From CAWCKS01 sp963763485 (GTDB taxonomy: Bacteria > Pseudomonadota > Alphaproteobacteria > Rhizobiales > Xanthobacteraceae): a DNA stretch of 64,000 nucleotides. The stretch is from contig CAVXOW010000003.1 of the NCBI GenBank assembly GCA_963763485.1, positions 434,001 through 498,000 of the forward strand, read 5' to 3'. Of the stretch, positions 36,628 through 46,196 are shown piece by piece; within the stretch, counting starts at the first letter, position 1, and every line of letters begins with the position of its first letter. The notes beneath the pieces were generated by a model, which was not told the origin of the DNA, ran no database searches, and was given only the letters and a program-made list of their open reading frames with translations. A program made the position numbers and the translations under genes.

Positions 36628-37410
36628 TTACAGATCCAGATCGACCCACACCGGCACGTGGTCGGACGGCTTCTCCCATGTCCGCACGTGACGATCGATG
36701 CCCGCGGTGATCAGCCGGTCGCTTGCCTGCGGCGACAGCAGCATGTGGTCGATGCGGATGCCGTTGTTCTTCTGCCAGGCGCCAGCCTGATAATCCCAGA
36801 ACGTGTAGCGTCCCGGCTCATCGGAGACAGCGCGGATGGCATCGGTCAAGCCGAGGTTGAGCAGCGCCTGAAAACGCTCCCGCGTCTGGGGCAGGAATAG
36901 CGCATCGTTGACCCAAAGTGCGGGGTCGTGGACGTCTGATGGTGCCGGGATAACGTTGAAATCACCGGCCAGGATCAACGGCTCCTCGGCCTTCAGCCGT
37001 TCAACCGTAAAATCGAGAAGCCGCTTCATCCAATTGAGTTTGTATGGATATTTATCGGTATTGGCGGGGTTGCCGTTGGGCAGATAGAGGCAGGCGAGCC
37101 GCAGCGCGCCCTTTTTCAGCGAGACGATCCCCTCCAGGAAGCGCGCATGGTCGTCGCTGTCGTCGCCGGCAAGCCCTTGGCTGGTTTCGTCAAACGGCAG
37201 GCGGGACAGCAGAGCCACCCCGTTGAAGGTCTTTTGGCCGTGGGTGACGACGTTGTAGCCGAGCGCCTCGATCGGTTCGCGCGGGAAGGCGTCGTCGGTG
37301 CACTTGATTTCCTGCAGGCAGACGACGTCAGGGCTGCGCTCCTGGAGCCAAGCCAACAGATGGTCCAGCCGCTGGCGGATCGAATTGACGTTCCAGGTCG
37401 CGACGCGCAT
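36628..37410 (-). CDS. xth: Exodeoxyribonuclease III
   Basis: This AP endonuclease and 3'-exonuclease repairs abasic sites. The 260-residue protein has MRVATWNVNSIRQRL, Glu34 in CLQEIKCTDD, LAGDFNVIPAPSDV, FWDYQAGAWQKNNGIRIDHM in parts and the final His in KPSDHVPVWVD. It is intact and converges on the exoR-like gene; a GC-rich hairpin (GCGCGC arms, about 36599-36620) lies between the stops without a T run. Confidence 0.95.
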   Translation of the reverse strand: MRVATWNVNSIRQRLDHLLAWLQERSPDVVCLQEIKCTDDAFPREPIEALGYNVVTHGQKTFNGVALLSRLPFDETSQGLAGDDSDDHARFLEGIVSLKKGALRLACLYLPNGNPANTDKYPYKLNWMKRLLDFTVERLKAEEPLILAGDFNVIPAPSDVHDPALWVNDALFLPQTRERFQALLNLGLTDAIRAVSDEPGRYTFWDYQAGAWQKNNGIRIDHMLLSPQASDRLITAGIDRHVRTWEKPSDHVPVWVDLDL

Positions 37411-37746
37411 GGCGAAGCCGCTAGCGCATTTTGATCAGAATGGGAATGTGGCGCCCGGTTCCGTCCCACGGCATTTCGCGGTTTCCGCACAGCGAACTGC
37501 ATATTTTTATTGCGCGGCTGTGGCATTTCGGCCGAAATTGCCCGCAACATTAGCGTTTTTTCATTTGTCGGCGATAGCGTCATCGCCTACGTGGGTTGAA
37601 CTGCGATTCGTTCGCAAGGCGACTGCACGCCCGGGCTTAGGGGGTCCAGGTGCTGCAGGAATATTGCGGCCGTCGGCCGTGTTGTTTTGGGGGACAAGAG
37701 TTGCCGGAAGTCGCATCGACTTCCTGAGGCGGCTGATAGGGTAGAA
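37411..37746. other. Gap between xth and the first RND operon with two dyads
   Basis: No gene is seen. It holds a perfect 14-bp palindrome ATTTCGGCCGAAAT (37525-37538) and a dyad GGAAGTCG-CAT-CGACTTCC (37706-37724) that ends 22 bp before the RND operon. Both could be operators; no regulator gene is adjacent. Confidence 0.55.
37706..37724 (+). promoter_or_regulatory. Dyad GGAAGTCG-N3-CGACTTCC before the RND operon
   Basis: Perfect 8-bp inverted repeat with a 3-base spacer, ending 22 bp before the ATG of the periplasmic adaptor. Its position suits a repressor operator near the transcript start or a small leader hairpin. Confidence 0.5.
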
Positions 37747-38877
37747 ATGACACGACGAGGTGCCACTGTCGGCGCGCTTGTGCTTTGCGCCGTTGTCGTC
37801 GCCGCATATTTCACGCGGTCGTATTGGATGCCTGGCAGCGGCAGAGCGCCTGAAGCGGCCCGCGCACGATCAGTCTCGGTCCTGACGGCGACTGCCGAAC
37901 TCAAGCCTGTTCCAGTCGACTTTGATGCGATCGGGACCGTTGCGACGATCCAGAGCGTCGCGCTCAAGTCTCGCATCGAGACGATGATCGACAGTGTCAA
38001 GTTTGAAGATGGCGCCAGGGTCAACGCCGGAGATGTCCTGTTTAACCTCGACGCCCGCCAGATCGACGCGCAGATCTCGCAGGCCGAGGGTGTTGTGACC
38101 AAGGACCAGGCGCAGCTGGCCGGCGCCGAGCGCGATCTGGCGCGCTACAGCGACCTCATTGGCAAAGGCGCGACGCCGCAGACCAATGTCGATAACGCCA
38201 AGACTGCGGTCGATACCGCGCGCGGTACGCTGCTCGCCGACCAGGCGATGCTTGAGAACCTCAAGGTCCAGAAAAGCTACACTGTGATCCGGGCGCCGAT
38301 CAGCGGCCGTATCAGCGCTGCCGCCGTCAAGGTCGGCAATTTCGTCAGGCCGTCGGACAACGGAGCGATCGCGACCATCAATCAAATGGCGCCGGTCTAC
38401 GTCGTGTTCGCGCTGCCACAGCGCTATCTTGCCGAACTGCGCGACGGCATGGCCGCCGGAACCACCAAGGTCATCGCAACGATGCCTGGCGCCAAGAAAG
38501 CCGAGACCGGTACGGTCGCGATGATCGAGAACACCGTCGACGCCACCACCGGCATGGTCACAGTGCGCGGCATCATGGACAATACGTCCGAGACGCTTTG
38601 GCCGGGCACCATCGTGACGACCAAGCTGATCATGCGCGACGAGAACGCCGTCACCGTTCCATCCGTCGCCGTGCAGCGCAGCCAGGCCGGCGATTACGTC
38701 TACGTCGTCAAGGACGGCAAGGCTGTCACCCAGCCGGTGACGGTGAGCCGCACCACCGGGGGCCGCTCGGTGATCGCGGCAGGCCTGGCCGGCAGCGAGA
38801 TTGTGGTGATTGACGGACAGCTCTTGCTGTCAAACGGTGCGCCTGTCGAAGTACGGGCTCGCAAGGCGGGAGCTTAA
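37747..38877 (+). CDS. RND efflux periplasmic adaptor (HlyD/AcrA family)
   Basis: The 376-residue protein has an N-terminal membrane segment (ATVGALVLCAVVVAAYF), a biotinyl-lipoyl-like domain (DGARVNAGDVLFNLD), a helical hairpin (about 105-160), the second lipoyl half (VIRAPISGRISAAAVKVGNFV) and a beta-barrel part. Adaptors of this family join an RND pump to an outer-membrane channel. The ATG at 37747 is preferred over an upstream in-frame GTG. It is followed after 4 bp by the pump gene; no outer-membrane factor gene is in this operon. Confidence 0.92.
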   Translation: MTRRGATVGALVLCAVVVAAYFTRSYWMPGSGRAPEAARARSVSVLTATAELKPVPVDFDAIGTVATIQSVALKSRIETMIDSVKFEDGARVNAGDVLFNLDARQIDAQISQAEGVVTKDQAQLAGAERDLARYSDLIGKGATPQTNVDNAKTAVDTARGTLLADQAMLENLKVQKSYTVIRAPISGRISAAAVKVGNFVRPSDNGAIATINQMAPVYVVFALPQRYLAELRDGMAAGTTKVIATMPGAKKAETGTVAMIENTVDATTGMVTVRGIMDNTSETLWPGTIVTTKLIMRDENAVTVPSVAVQRSQAGDYVYVVKDGKAVTQPVTVSRTTGGRSVIAAGLAGSEIVVIDGQLLLSNGAPVEVRARKAGA

Positions 38878-38881
38878 GGCG

Positions 38882-41800
38882 ATGGGGCTGTCGGAACTTT
38901 GTATTCGCCGGCCCGTGATGACGACGTTGTTGACGGCGTCGATTATCGCCTTTGGGGTGTTCGGCTTCCGCCTGTTGTCGGTTTCCGCGCTGCCGCGCGT
39001 CGATTTTCCGACCATCGCGGTCTACGCCTCGCTCCCTGGCGCCAGCGCCGACACCATGGCGTCGTCCGTCGCGGGCATCATCGAGCGGCAGCTGTCGACG
39101 GTGCCGGGCATCTCCTCGATGTCCTCGATCTCGGCGCAAGGATCGAGCACGATCACGATCCAGTTCGACCTTACGCGCAATATCGATGCCGCAGCACTCG
39201 ACGTCCAGACCGCGCTGACGATCGCACAGCGCCGGCTGCCGATCGAAATGACGACACCGCCAAGCTTTCGCAAGGTCAATCCGTCCGACTTCCCGGTGCT
39301 GTTCGTCGCACTGAGCTCGTCGACCTTGCCGCTATCGGCGGTCAATGAGTATGGCGACATCACCATCGGCCAGGCGCTGTCGCAAATCCAGGGCGTCGCC
39401 CAGGTCCTGATCTTCGGCAGCCAGAAATTTGCCGTTCGCGTCCAGGCCGATCCGGAGGCCGCGGCAGCGCGCGGGCTGTCGCTCGATGACATCCGCAACG
39501 CCGTGGCCCGCGCCAACTCGACCACGCCGGTCGGCAACCTGAACGGGCCGGACCAGAACATCACATTGCAAGCGTCCGGCCAGCTCAGGAAGGCCATCGA
39601 CTACAAGCAGATCGTTGTCGCCTACCGCAACGGCGCGCCGGTCAAACTCGACGAGGTCGCGAAAATCTACGACAGCGTCGAAAACGACAAGACGGCGACC
39701 TGGTTCAACGGCGAGCGCTCGATCGTGCTGGCGATCTACAAACAACCTGACGCCAACACGGTCGCGGTGGTCGACGCCGTAAAGGCCAAGCTGCCCTCGC
39801 TGCGCGAGCAGGTGCCGCCGTCGGTCAACGTAAATGTGACGATGGATCGCTCGATCTCGATACGTCAGTCGGTGTCAGACGTCGAAGAGACACTGACTAT
39901 CGCGATTACCCTGGTCGTGCTCGTTATTTTCCTGTTCCTTAGATCGGCGTCCGCGACGCTGATCCCGGCACTGGCGGTGCCAATCTCCCTGACCGGCACC
40001 TGCGCGCTGATGTACGTGTTCGATTTTTCAATCAACAACATGACGCTGCTCGCGCTGACGCTGTCGGTCGGGTTCGTGGTCGACGACGCCATCGTCATGC
40101 TGGAGAACATCGTCCGCCATATCGAGCATGGCATGAAGCCCTATGAGGCGGCGCTCAAGGGCGCCCGCGAGATCGGCTTCACCATCATTTCAATCACGTT
40201 CTCGCTGATTGCGGTGTTTATCCCGGTGCTGCTGATGGGCGGCATCGTCGGCCGGGTATTCCGCGAATTTGCGGTGACTGTTGCGGTGGCGATCGTGATG
40301 TCCGGCTTCGTGTCGCTGACGCTGACGCCGATGCTGTGCGCGCGCGTGCTGAAGGAGCACGACCCAAACAGACAGCTCAACTTCGTGCTCCGGGCCTTCG
40401 AAAGCGCTTTCAACTGGATGCACGGCGTCTACGAGTGGGCGCTCGACCGCGTTCTGGCGCGCAGGTTCGCGATGCTGATGGTCACCTTCGCGACGTTGAT
40501 CGGCACTGTGATTCTGTACTACGTCGTGCCGAAGGGCTTCTTTCCGGAGGAAGACACCGGTTTTATAACCGGCATTACCGAGGCCGCCACGGATACGTCG
40601 TTCGATGCGATGGTCGCGCGGCATCGCCAGCTCGATGCCATCATCACTTCCGATCCTGCGGTTGCTTTCTATAATTCAACCGTGGGTGCCGGTGGCCCGA
40701 ATCCGACCGGGAACTACGGCCGGCTATTCGTCGGGCTGAAGCCCAAGGGCGATCGTGATCCGGCGCCCGTCGTGATAGCGCGTCTCCGGCAGAAGGCGCT
40801 TGCTGTTCCCGGCCTGAAGTTATTTCCCCAGAGCATCCAGAATCTGAACATCGGATCGATGCCCTCGAAGGGTAAGTATCAGTACACACTGCAGAGTGGA
40901 GATACGGAAGCCCTCTACAAAGTAGCCCCGGAGATGAATGACCGGATCGCGAAAATTCCCGGCCTGCTTGATGTCAGCCCCGATCTCTACATCAAGAATC
41001 CGGAAATGACGGTCGATATCGACCGTGAGAAAGCCGCGATCTACGGCATCACCGTCGACCAGGTGCGCAGCGAGCTGTTCAATGCCTATGGCACCCGCCA
41101 GATCGGCACCATCTACACGGCGTCGAACGATTACCAGATCATCCTCGAAACGCTGCCGCAGTTTCGCATTGATCCTTCTGACCTTTCGAAGCTTCACGTG
41201 AAAACCGCGTCAGGAGCGACCGTCCCGCTTGATGTGGTTGCGAAGATGGTGCCGACCGTCGGACCCTTGCGGATCAACCACCAGGGCCAGCAGCCGGCGG
41301 TGACGATCTCGTTCAATCTCGCGCCGGGCTATTCGCTTGGCTACGCCGTCGACAAGATCACCGAGATCGAGCAGACCTCGAACCTGCCGGCAACGATCGC
41401 CACGGGATTTTCGGGTACCGCGCAGGTGTTCCAGGAGTCGCTGCGCGGGCAGGGCGTGTTGATTCTCGCTGCGATATTTGCGGCCTTCGTCATCCTCGGC
41501 ATCCTCTATGAGAGCTTCATCCATCCGATCACGATTATTTCGGGTCTGCCGTCGGCCGGCATCGGCGCGATTCTGACCTTGATGCTGTTCCGCATGGACC
41601 TCTCGGTGATCGCGATGATCGGCATCGTCATGCTGGTCGGCATCGTCAAGAAGAATGCGATCATGATGGTCGATTTTGCGATCGAGCGCCGTCGCGTGGG
41701 GTTGAGCGCCGAACATGCGATCCGCGAAGCTGCCTTGCTGCGGTTCCGGCCGATCATGATGACCACGTTCGCGGCGATCTTCGGCACCTTGCCGATCGCG

Positions 41801-42010
41801 CTCGGCACCGGTGCCGGCGCCGAGCTGCGTCGGCCGCTCGGCATTGCCGTGGTCGGCGGATTGATGGTCTCGCAGCTTCTGACGCTGTTCATCACCCCGG
41901 TGATCTACATTTATCTCGACCGCATCGACCGCCGCCTGAAGCGCCGGCTGGAGCCCGAATACCGCGAGGTCGAGATCGAGGATCGGCCGCGCGCGGTCGC
42001 CGCCGAGTAA
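38882..42010 (+). CDS. RND efflux pump, HAE1 type
   Basis: The 1042-residue inner-membrane pump has 12 membrane segments and two large periplasmic loops. The proton-relay acids are in SVGFVVDDAIVMLENIV (about residues 400-401) and the partner Lys in GIVKKNAIMMVDFA (about 923). The start MGLSELCIRRPVMTTLL is typical of the MdtB/MdtC-like branch. Probably drug or lipid export; the substrate is unknown. It has no frameshift, in contrast to the second copy of this type near the window end. Confidence 0.94.
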   Translation: MGLSELCIRRPVMTTLLTASIIAFGVFGFRLLSVSALPRVDFPTIAVYASLPGASADTMASSVAGIIERQLSTVPGISSMSSISAQGSSTITIQFDLTRNIDAAALDVQTALTIAQRRLPIEMTTPPSFRKVNPSDFPVLFVALSSSTLPLSAVNEYGDITIGQALSQIQGVAQVLIFGSQKFAVRVQADPEAAAARGLSLDDIRNAVARANSTTPVGNLNGPDQNITLQASGQLRKAIDYKQIVVAYRNGAPVKLDEVAKIYDSVENDKTATWFNGERSIVLAIYKQPDANTVAVVDAVKAKLPSLREQVPPSVNVNVTMDRSISIRQSVSDVEETLTIAITLVVLVIFLFLRSASATLIPALAVPISLTGTCALMYVFDFSINNMTLLALTLSVGFVVDDAIVMLENIVRHIEHGMKPYEAALKGAREIGFTIISITFSLIAVFIPVLLMGGIVGRVFREFAVTVAVAIVMSGFVSLTLTPMLCARVLKEHDPNRQLNFVLRAFESAFNWMHGVYEWALDRVLARRFAMLMVTFATLIGTVILYYVVPKGFFPEEDTGFITGITEAATDTSFDAMVARHRQLDAIITSDPAVAFYNSTVGAGGPNPTGNYGRLFVGLKPKGDRDPAPVVIARLRQKALAVPGLKLFPQSIQNLNIGSMPSKGKYQYTLQSGDTEALYKVAPEMNDRIAKIPGLLDVSPDLYIKNPEMTVDIDREKAAIYGITVDQVRSELFNAYGTRQIGTIYTASNDYQIILETLPQFRIDPSDLSKLHVKTASGATVPLDVVAKMVPTVGPLRINHQGQQPAVTISFNLAPGYSLGYAVDKITEIEQTSNLPATIATGFSGTAQVFQESLRGQGVLILAAIFAAFVILGILYESFIHPITIISGLPSAGIGAILTLMLFRMDLSVIAMIGIVMLVGIVKKNAIMMVDFAIERRRVGLSAEHAIREAALLRFRPIMMTTFAAIFGTLPIALGTGAGAELRRPLGIAVVGGLMVSQLLTLFITPVIYIYLDRIDRRLKRRLEPEYREVEIEDRPRAVAAE

Positions 42011-42477
42011 TTCCGCTGTCAATCGATGACCGGGCCGCACCGATTTGGCGCGGCCTGCGGTCGCACGACCGCTTCCGACACGCCCGACTGTTGCAGCGAG
42101 CAGTCCGCGGCGGCGTTGGAAGCTGTTACAGAACAATCTTTTGGCGCTGAGCGCTCAACCTTGCAGCAATTGGCGCCGGACCGCCCGTCGCCGATCCCTA
42201 ATCCCAAGGGAGGCCGGAAACGGCAGCGTCAACCCCTTGACCGGTCATCGCAATCGTTCTGTGATGGGCAACGGCATTTCGGCGGGAGGCGGTGTCTGCC
42301 AGGACTTCGCTTTTTGAAGGGGGTCACGTCGCAAAATGAAATCTCCGCTTCGCCGGGACCGTGTATCCGTTCATCCGATCGGACGATGACAAGGTGATGT
42401 CGCATCCCCTCATGGTCCGTCACGGCGGTCTCGGCATCGCCACCAACAACGTCGTAGGTCTAGCGAAAGGTTTGTCC
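42011..42477. other. Leader region before the aap operon
   Basis: These 467 bp contain no clear gene. Visible structures are the 10-bp palindrome TGAGCGCTCA (42148-42157) and an inverted repeat GTCAA-CCCC-TTGAC (42228-42241). The promoter of aapJ must lie here; GCGAAAGG is its ribosome site. Confidence 0.5.
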
Positions 42478-43497
42478 ATGAAACGCGCATCCCTCATTCT
42501 CAGTCTGGCACTCGCCGCGATGCTTCCGGCCGAAGCGGCCTGGTCGCAGACTCTCAAGACCGTCAAAGACCGCGGCATGCTGAATTGCGGTTCCAACACC
42601 GGACTCGCCGGCTTCGGCCAGCCCGATGCGCAAGGCAACTGGACCGGCCTCGACGTCGACCTCTGCCGTGCGGTTGCCGCCGCTGTCCTTGGCGACGCCA
42701 AGAAGGTGAAGTTCGTCCCGCTCACCGCGAAGGACCGCTTCACCGCGTTGCAATCGGGTGAAGTCGACCTCTTGGTCCGCAACACCACCTGGACCTCGTC
42801 GCGCGATACGACGCTCGGATTGAACTTCACCGGCGTCAATTACTACGACGGCCAGGGCTTCATGATTAACAAGAAGAAGCTGAAGATTGCGTCGGCGCTC
42901 GAACTCAGCGAGGCCGCGGTCTGCGTCCAGCAGGGCACTACGACGGAATTGAATCTCGCGGATTACTTCCGTGCCAACAAGATGACGCTGAAGACCGTGA
43001 CGTTTGCGACCATCGACGAGGCCGTAAAGGCTTACGAGGACGGCCGTTGCGACGCCTATACCACCGACGCGTCGGGCCTCTATGCTTCGCGGCTGCGTCT
43101 GGCCTCGCCCGACGACCACGCCGTGCTGCCGGAAATCATCTCGAAAGAGCCGCTCGGTCCGTCGGTTCGCCACGGTGACGACCAGTGGTTCGACATCGTG
43201 AAATGGGTCCATTTCGCGATGCTGGACGCTGAAGAGGCCGGCATCACCCAGAAGAACGTCGACGATATGCTGAAATCGGACAACCCCGAGATCAAGCGGC
43301 AGCTCGGCGTTGAAGGCAATTTTGGCGAGCAGCTTGGACTGTCAAAGGATTGGGAATTCAACATCGTCAAGCAGGTCGGAAACTACGGCGAGGTTTTCGA
43401 ACGCAATGTCGGCGAGGGCTCGCCACTCAAGATCGCGCGTGGCCTGAACCGCTTGTGGACCAAGGGCGGCGTGCAGTACGCCCCGCCGATCCGTTGA
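42478..43497 (+). CDS. aapJ: General L-amino acid ABC transporter, periplasmic binding protein
   Basis: AapJ binds a broad range of L-amino acids in the periplasm. The 339-residue protein has a signal peptide (SLILSLALAAMLPAEAAWSQ), then TLKTVKDRGMLNCGSNTGLAG and GLDVDLCRAVAAAVLGD, a polar amino-acid-binding domain. The following genes encode the two permeases and the ATPase, the complete AapJQMP set known from rhizobia. An attenuator-like hairpin follows its stop, which would give more binding protein than permease. Confidence 0.95.
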   Translation: MKRASLILSLALAAMLPAEAAWSQTLKTVKDRGMLNCGSNTGLAGFGQPDAQGNWTGLDVDLCRAVAAAVLGDAKKVKFVPLTAKDRFTALQSGEVDLLVRNTTWTSSRDTTLGLNFTGVNYYDGQGFMINKKKLKIASALELSEAAVCVQQGTTTELNLADYFRANKMTLKTVTFATIDEAVKAYEDGRCDAYTTDASGLYASRLRLASPDDHAVLPEIISKEPLGPSVRHGDDQWFDIVKWVHFAMLDAEEAGITQKNVDDMLKSDNPEIKRQLGVEGNFGEQLGLSKDWEFNIVKQVGNYGEVFERNVGEGSPLKIARGLNRLWTKGGVQYAPPIR

Positions 43498-43806
43498 TCG
43501 GTTGACGACCAGGAACTGCGGGCCTGTTCTTTTTGGCCCGCAGTTTGCAAGAAACGTCTTTGGACAAGAAACCACGTTGGTAGAGGCTTCTCTGGAACGA
43601 GACTTCGAGAGGTAGCAATTCCCGGAAGATGGTCAGAGAGATCGCATCATTGCTCTTTGGCAACGAAAGGTCCCCGAAGAGGATCCGTTGCGGCTCATCG
43701 GCGCGGCGGTCATGGCGGCTCGCGAGCGGGGGCAGGAGGTAACGTGATCGTTGCACGCACGATAGTGCGCTGACGGCAGCGGTCTTCGAGTGGGGATGGT
43801 GGCGCA
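43498..43806. other. Spacer between aapJ and aapQ
   Basis: Besides the hairpin at 43514-43546 these 309 bp hold no convincing gene. The spacer is long for an operon, so a separate promoter for aapQMP is possible; I could not identify one. Confidence 0.45.
43514..43546 (+). terminator. Attenuator-type hairpin after aapJ
   Basis: AACTGCGGGCC and GGCCCGCAGTT form a perfect 11-bp stem with loop TGTTCTTTTT and then T and G. Partial termination or 3'-end protection at this place is common between binding protein and permease genes. The T run lies mainly in the loop, so full termination is unlikely. Confidence 0.75.
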
Positions 43807-45003
43807 ATGACGATCGAGTTGACGGTACGGCAGCCGCAGCCTGCGCGGGTCGCGTTCTATAACGACCCAAAGATCCGCAGCATCATCTACCAGGCTGTGC
43901 TCGCCGCGATTGTCATTTTCCTGTTCTACGGCGCGATCCACAACGCCATCATCAATCTGCAGCGCGCTCACATCGCGTCCGGCTTCGGCTTCTGGAACAA
44001 CCCCGCCGGCTTCGATATTTCGCAGACCCTGATTCAGTATTCCTCCAGCGCGTCGACCTACGGTCAGGCGTTCTGGGTCGGCTTGCTGAACACGCTTCTG
44101 GTCGCGGCGCTCGGCGTGGTTCTGGCGACCGCACTCGGCTTCACAGTCGGAATTTGCCGGCTGTCGAAGAACTGGCTGCTGTCGCGCGTTGCGACCGGCT
44201 ATGTCGAGCTGATCCGCAATATCCCGCTCCTGCTCCAACTGTTGTTCTGGTACAACGCCGTGCTCAAGGCGCTGCCCGAATTGCGCGACAGCGCGGTGCT
44301 GTGGGGCGGCAGCTTCCTCAACAATCGCGGCCTGTTCATGCCGCAGCCGATTGCCAAACCTGGCTTCGGCGCAGTCGAGCTCATGCTCCTGGTCGGCGTC
44401 GTCGGCGCGATGGCCTTCCGGTTTTGGGCACGGCGCAGGCAGATGGCGACCGGCCAGCAAGCTCCGGTGTTGTGGGTGACACTTGCGCTGGTGATTGGTC
44501 TGCCGCTTGTCGTCTTTTTGATCGCTGGATCGCCGCTCGAATTCGCCTATCCGGAGAAGGGTCGCTTCAATATCCGCGGCGGCCTCGAGGTGCTGCCCGA
44601 ATTTGCCGCGCTGCTGCTCGGGCTCGTGGTCTATACCGCCGCCTTCATCGCCGAGGTGGTGCGTGCCGGCATCCGCTCGGTCTCCCATGGGCAGACCGAA
44701 GCGGCCGCTTCGCTTGGGCTTCGGACCGGGCCGACGCTGCGCCTCATTGTCATCCCCCAGGCGATGCGCGTGATCATCCCGCCGCTGACCAGTCAGTATC
44801 TCAACCTGACCAAGAACTCTTCGCTTGCGGTCTTTATCGGCTATCCCGACCTGACCCAGGTTTTTACCGGCACGGTGCTGAACCAGACGGGTCAAGCCGT
44901 CGAAGTCGTGCTCATCACCATGGCGGTCTACCTCACGATCAGTCTCGTGACCTCGATCGGCATGAACATCTACAACGCCCGTATGGCGCTGGTCGAACGG
45001 TAA
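43807..45003 (+). CDS. aapQ: General L-amino acid ABC transporter permease
   Basis: The 398-residue inner-membrane protein has about eight hydrophobic segments. Near its end is the EAA-type loop EAAASLGLRTGPTLRLIVIP that contacts the ATPase, and early the family stretch GYVELIRNIPLLLQL. Longer than ordinary HisMQ permeases because of an extra segment, as usual for AapQ. It ends 10 bp before aapM. Confidence 0.94.
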   Translation: MTIELTVRQPQPARVAFYNDPKIRSIIYQAVLAAIVIFLFYGAIHNAIINLQRAHIASGFGFWNNPAGFDISQTLIQYSSSASTYGQAFWVGLLNTLLVAALGVVLATALGFTVGICRLSKNWLLSRVATGYVELIRNIPLLLQLLFWYNAVLKALPELRDSAVLWGGSFLNNRGLFMPQPIAKPGFGAVELMLLVGVVGAMAFRFWARRRQMATGQQAPVLWVTLALVIGLPLVVFLIAGSPLEFAYPEKGRFNIRGGLEVLPEFAALLLGLVVYTAAFIAEVVRAGIRSVSHGQTEAAASLGLRTGPTLRLIVIPQAMRVIIPPLTSQYLNLTKNSSLAVFIGYPDLTQVFTGTVLNQTGQAVEVVLITMAVYLTISLVTSIGMNIYNARMALVER

Positions 45004-45013
45004 GGGCGGCATC

Positions 45014-46186
45014 ATGAGCATCAGCGCCGAAGGCAATATCGTCAGCGCCGAAGACATCCGCTTCCTGCAGAAGGCTCCCATCGAACCACAGCCGCCGCCG
45101 GCCTCGATTGTCGGTCCGTGGGCATGGTTGCGCGAAAACCTGTTCTCGACGCCATTCAACGTCGTGATGACGATTTTGACCCTGCTGTTGCTGCTGTGGC
45201 TGATACCGGATGTGGTGCGGTTCCTGTTCATCGACGCGGTATGGTCCGGCAGCGATCGCACCGCGTGCCTGTACACCGCGGAAAACCAACATGTCGGAGC
45301 CTGCTGGCCGTTCGTCTACGAACGGTTCAACTATTTTATCTACGGCTCCTACCCGGTCGCGGAGCGCTGGCGCGTTGATATCTTCTTTGCGCTGCTGGCG
45401 CTCGGTGTCGCCTGGATTCTGTGGCTCGGTTCGCCGCGGCGCGACCTCGGCGCGTTCTATTTCTTCATCGTCGTGCCCGTCGTCTCGTTCATCCTGTTGA
45501 GCGGCTGGCCGCTGATTGGGCTCGAAACCGTCGATACGTCGCTGTGGGGCGGCGCGCTGGTGACGATCGTGGTCGCGACCGTCGGCATCGTCGCCGCGCT
45601 GCCGATCGGCATTTGCCTTGCGCTCGGACGCCGCTCGAACATGCCGACGGTGCGCACGCTGTCGATCATCTTCATCGAGTTCGTTCGCGGCGTGCCGCTG
45701 ATCACCGTGCTGTTCATGGCGAGCGTGATGCTGCCGCTGTTCGTGCCGGACGCCTACTCGCCGAACAAGCTGTTGCGCGCGCTGATCGGTGTCGGCCTGT
45801 TTGCGGCGGCCTATATGGCCGAGGTGGTACGGGCCGGGCTCGCCGCGATCCCGAAGGGCCAGTTCGAGGGCGCCATGGCGGTCGGTCTTGGCTACGCGCA
45901 CATGATGCGGCTGATCATCCTGCCGCAGGCGCTGAAGATCACGATCCCCAACATCGTCAACACCTTCATCGGCTTGTTCAAGGACACCACGCTGGTTGCG
46001 ATCGTCGGCCTGTTCGACCTGTTGGGCGCGATCGAGGCGTCACGCGTCGATCCCAAATGGGCGGCGCCGACCACATCGACCACCGGCTACGCGGTGGCGG
46101 CGATCTTCTATTTCATCTTCTGCTACGGCATGTCGCGCTATGCGCGGGCGACCGAAGCGCGACTGGCGAAAGCCGAGAGACGGTGA
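45014..46186 (+). CDS. aapM: General L-amino acid ABC transporter permease
   Basis: The 390-residue partner of AapQ. It shows EFVRGVPLITVLFMASVMLP and the ATPase-contact loop GAMAVGLGYAHMMRLIILPQ, with about eight membrane segments. It is followed by aapP after 10 bp. Confidence 0.94.
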   Translation: MSISAEGNIVSAEDIRFLQKAPIEPQPPPASIVGPWAWLRENLFSTPFNVVMTILTLLLLLWLIPDVVRFLFIDAVWSGSDRTACLYTAENQHVGACWPFVYERFNYFIYGSYPVAERWRVDIFFALLALGVAWILWLGSPRRDLGAFYFFIVVPVVSFILLSGWPLIGLETVDTSLWGGALVTIVVATVGIVAALPIGICLALGRRSNMPTVRTLSIIFIEFVRGVPLITVLFMASVMLPLFVPDAYSPNKLLRALIGVGLFAAAYMAEVVRAGLAAIPKGQFEGAMAVGLGYAHMMRLIILPQALKITIPNIVNTFIGLFKDTTLVAIVGLFDLLGAIEASRVDPKWAAPTTSTTGYAVAAIFYFIFCYGMSRYARATEARLAKAERR

Positions 46187-46196
46187 GGGCAATGCG

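Noticed and set aside
43633..45276. 547-codon open frame opposite aapQ
   Set aside because: Shadow of a real permease gene with Arg/His/Asp-rich nonsense sequence.
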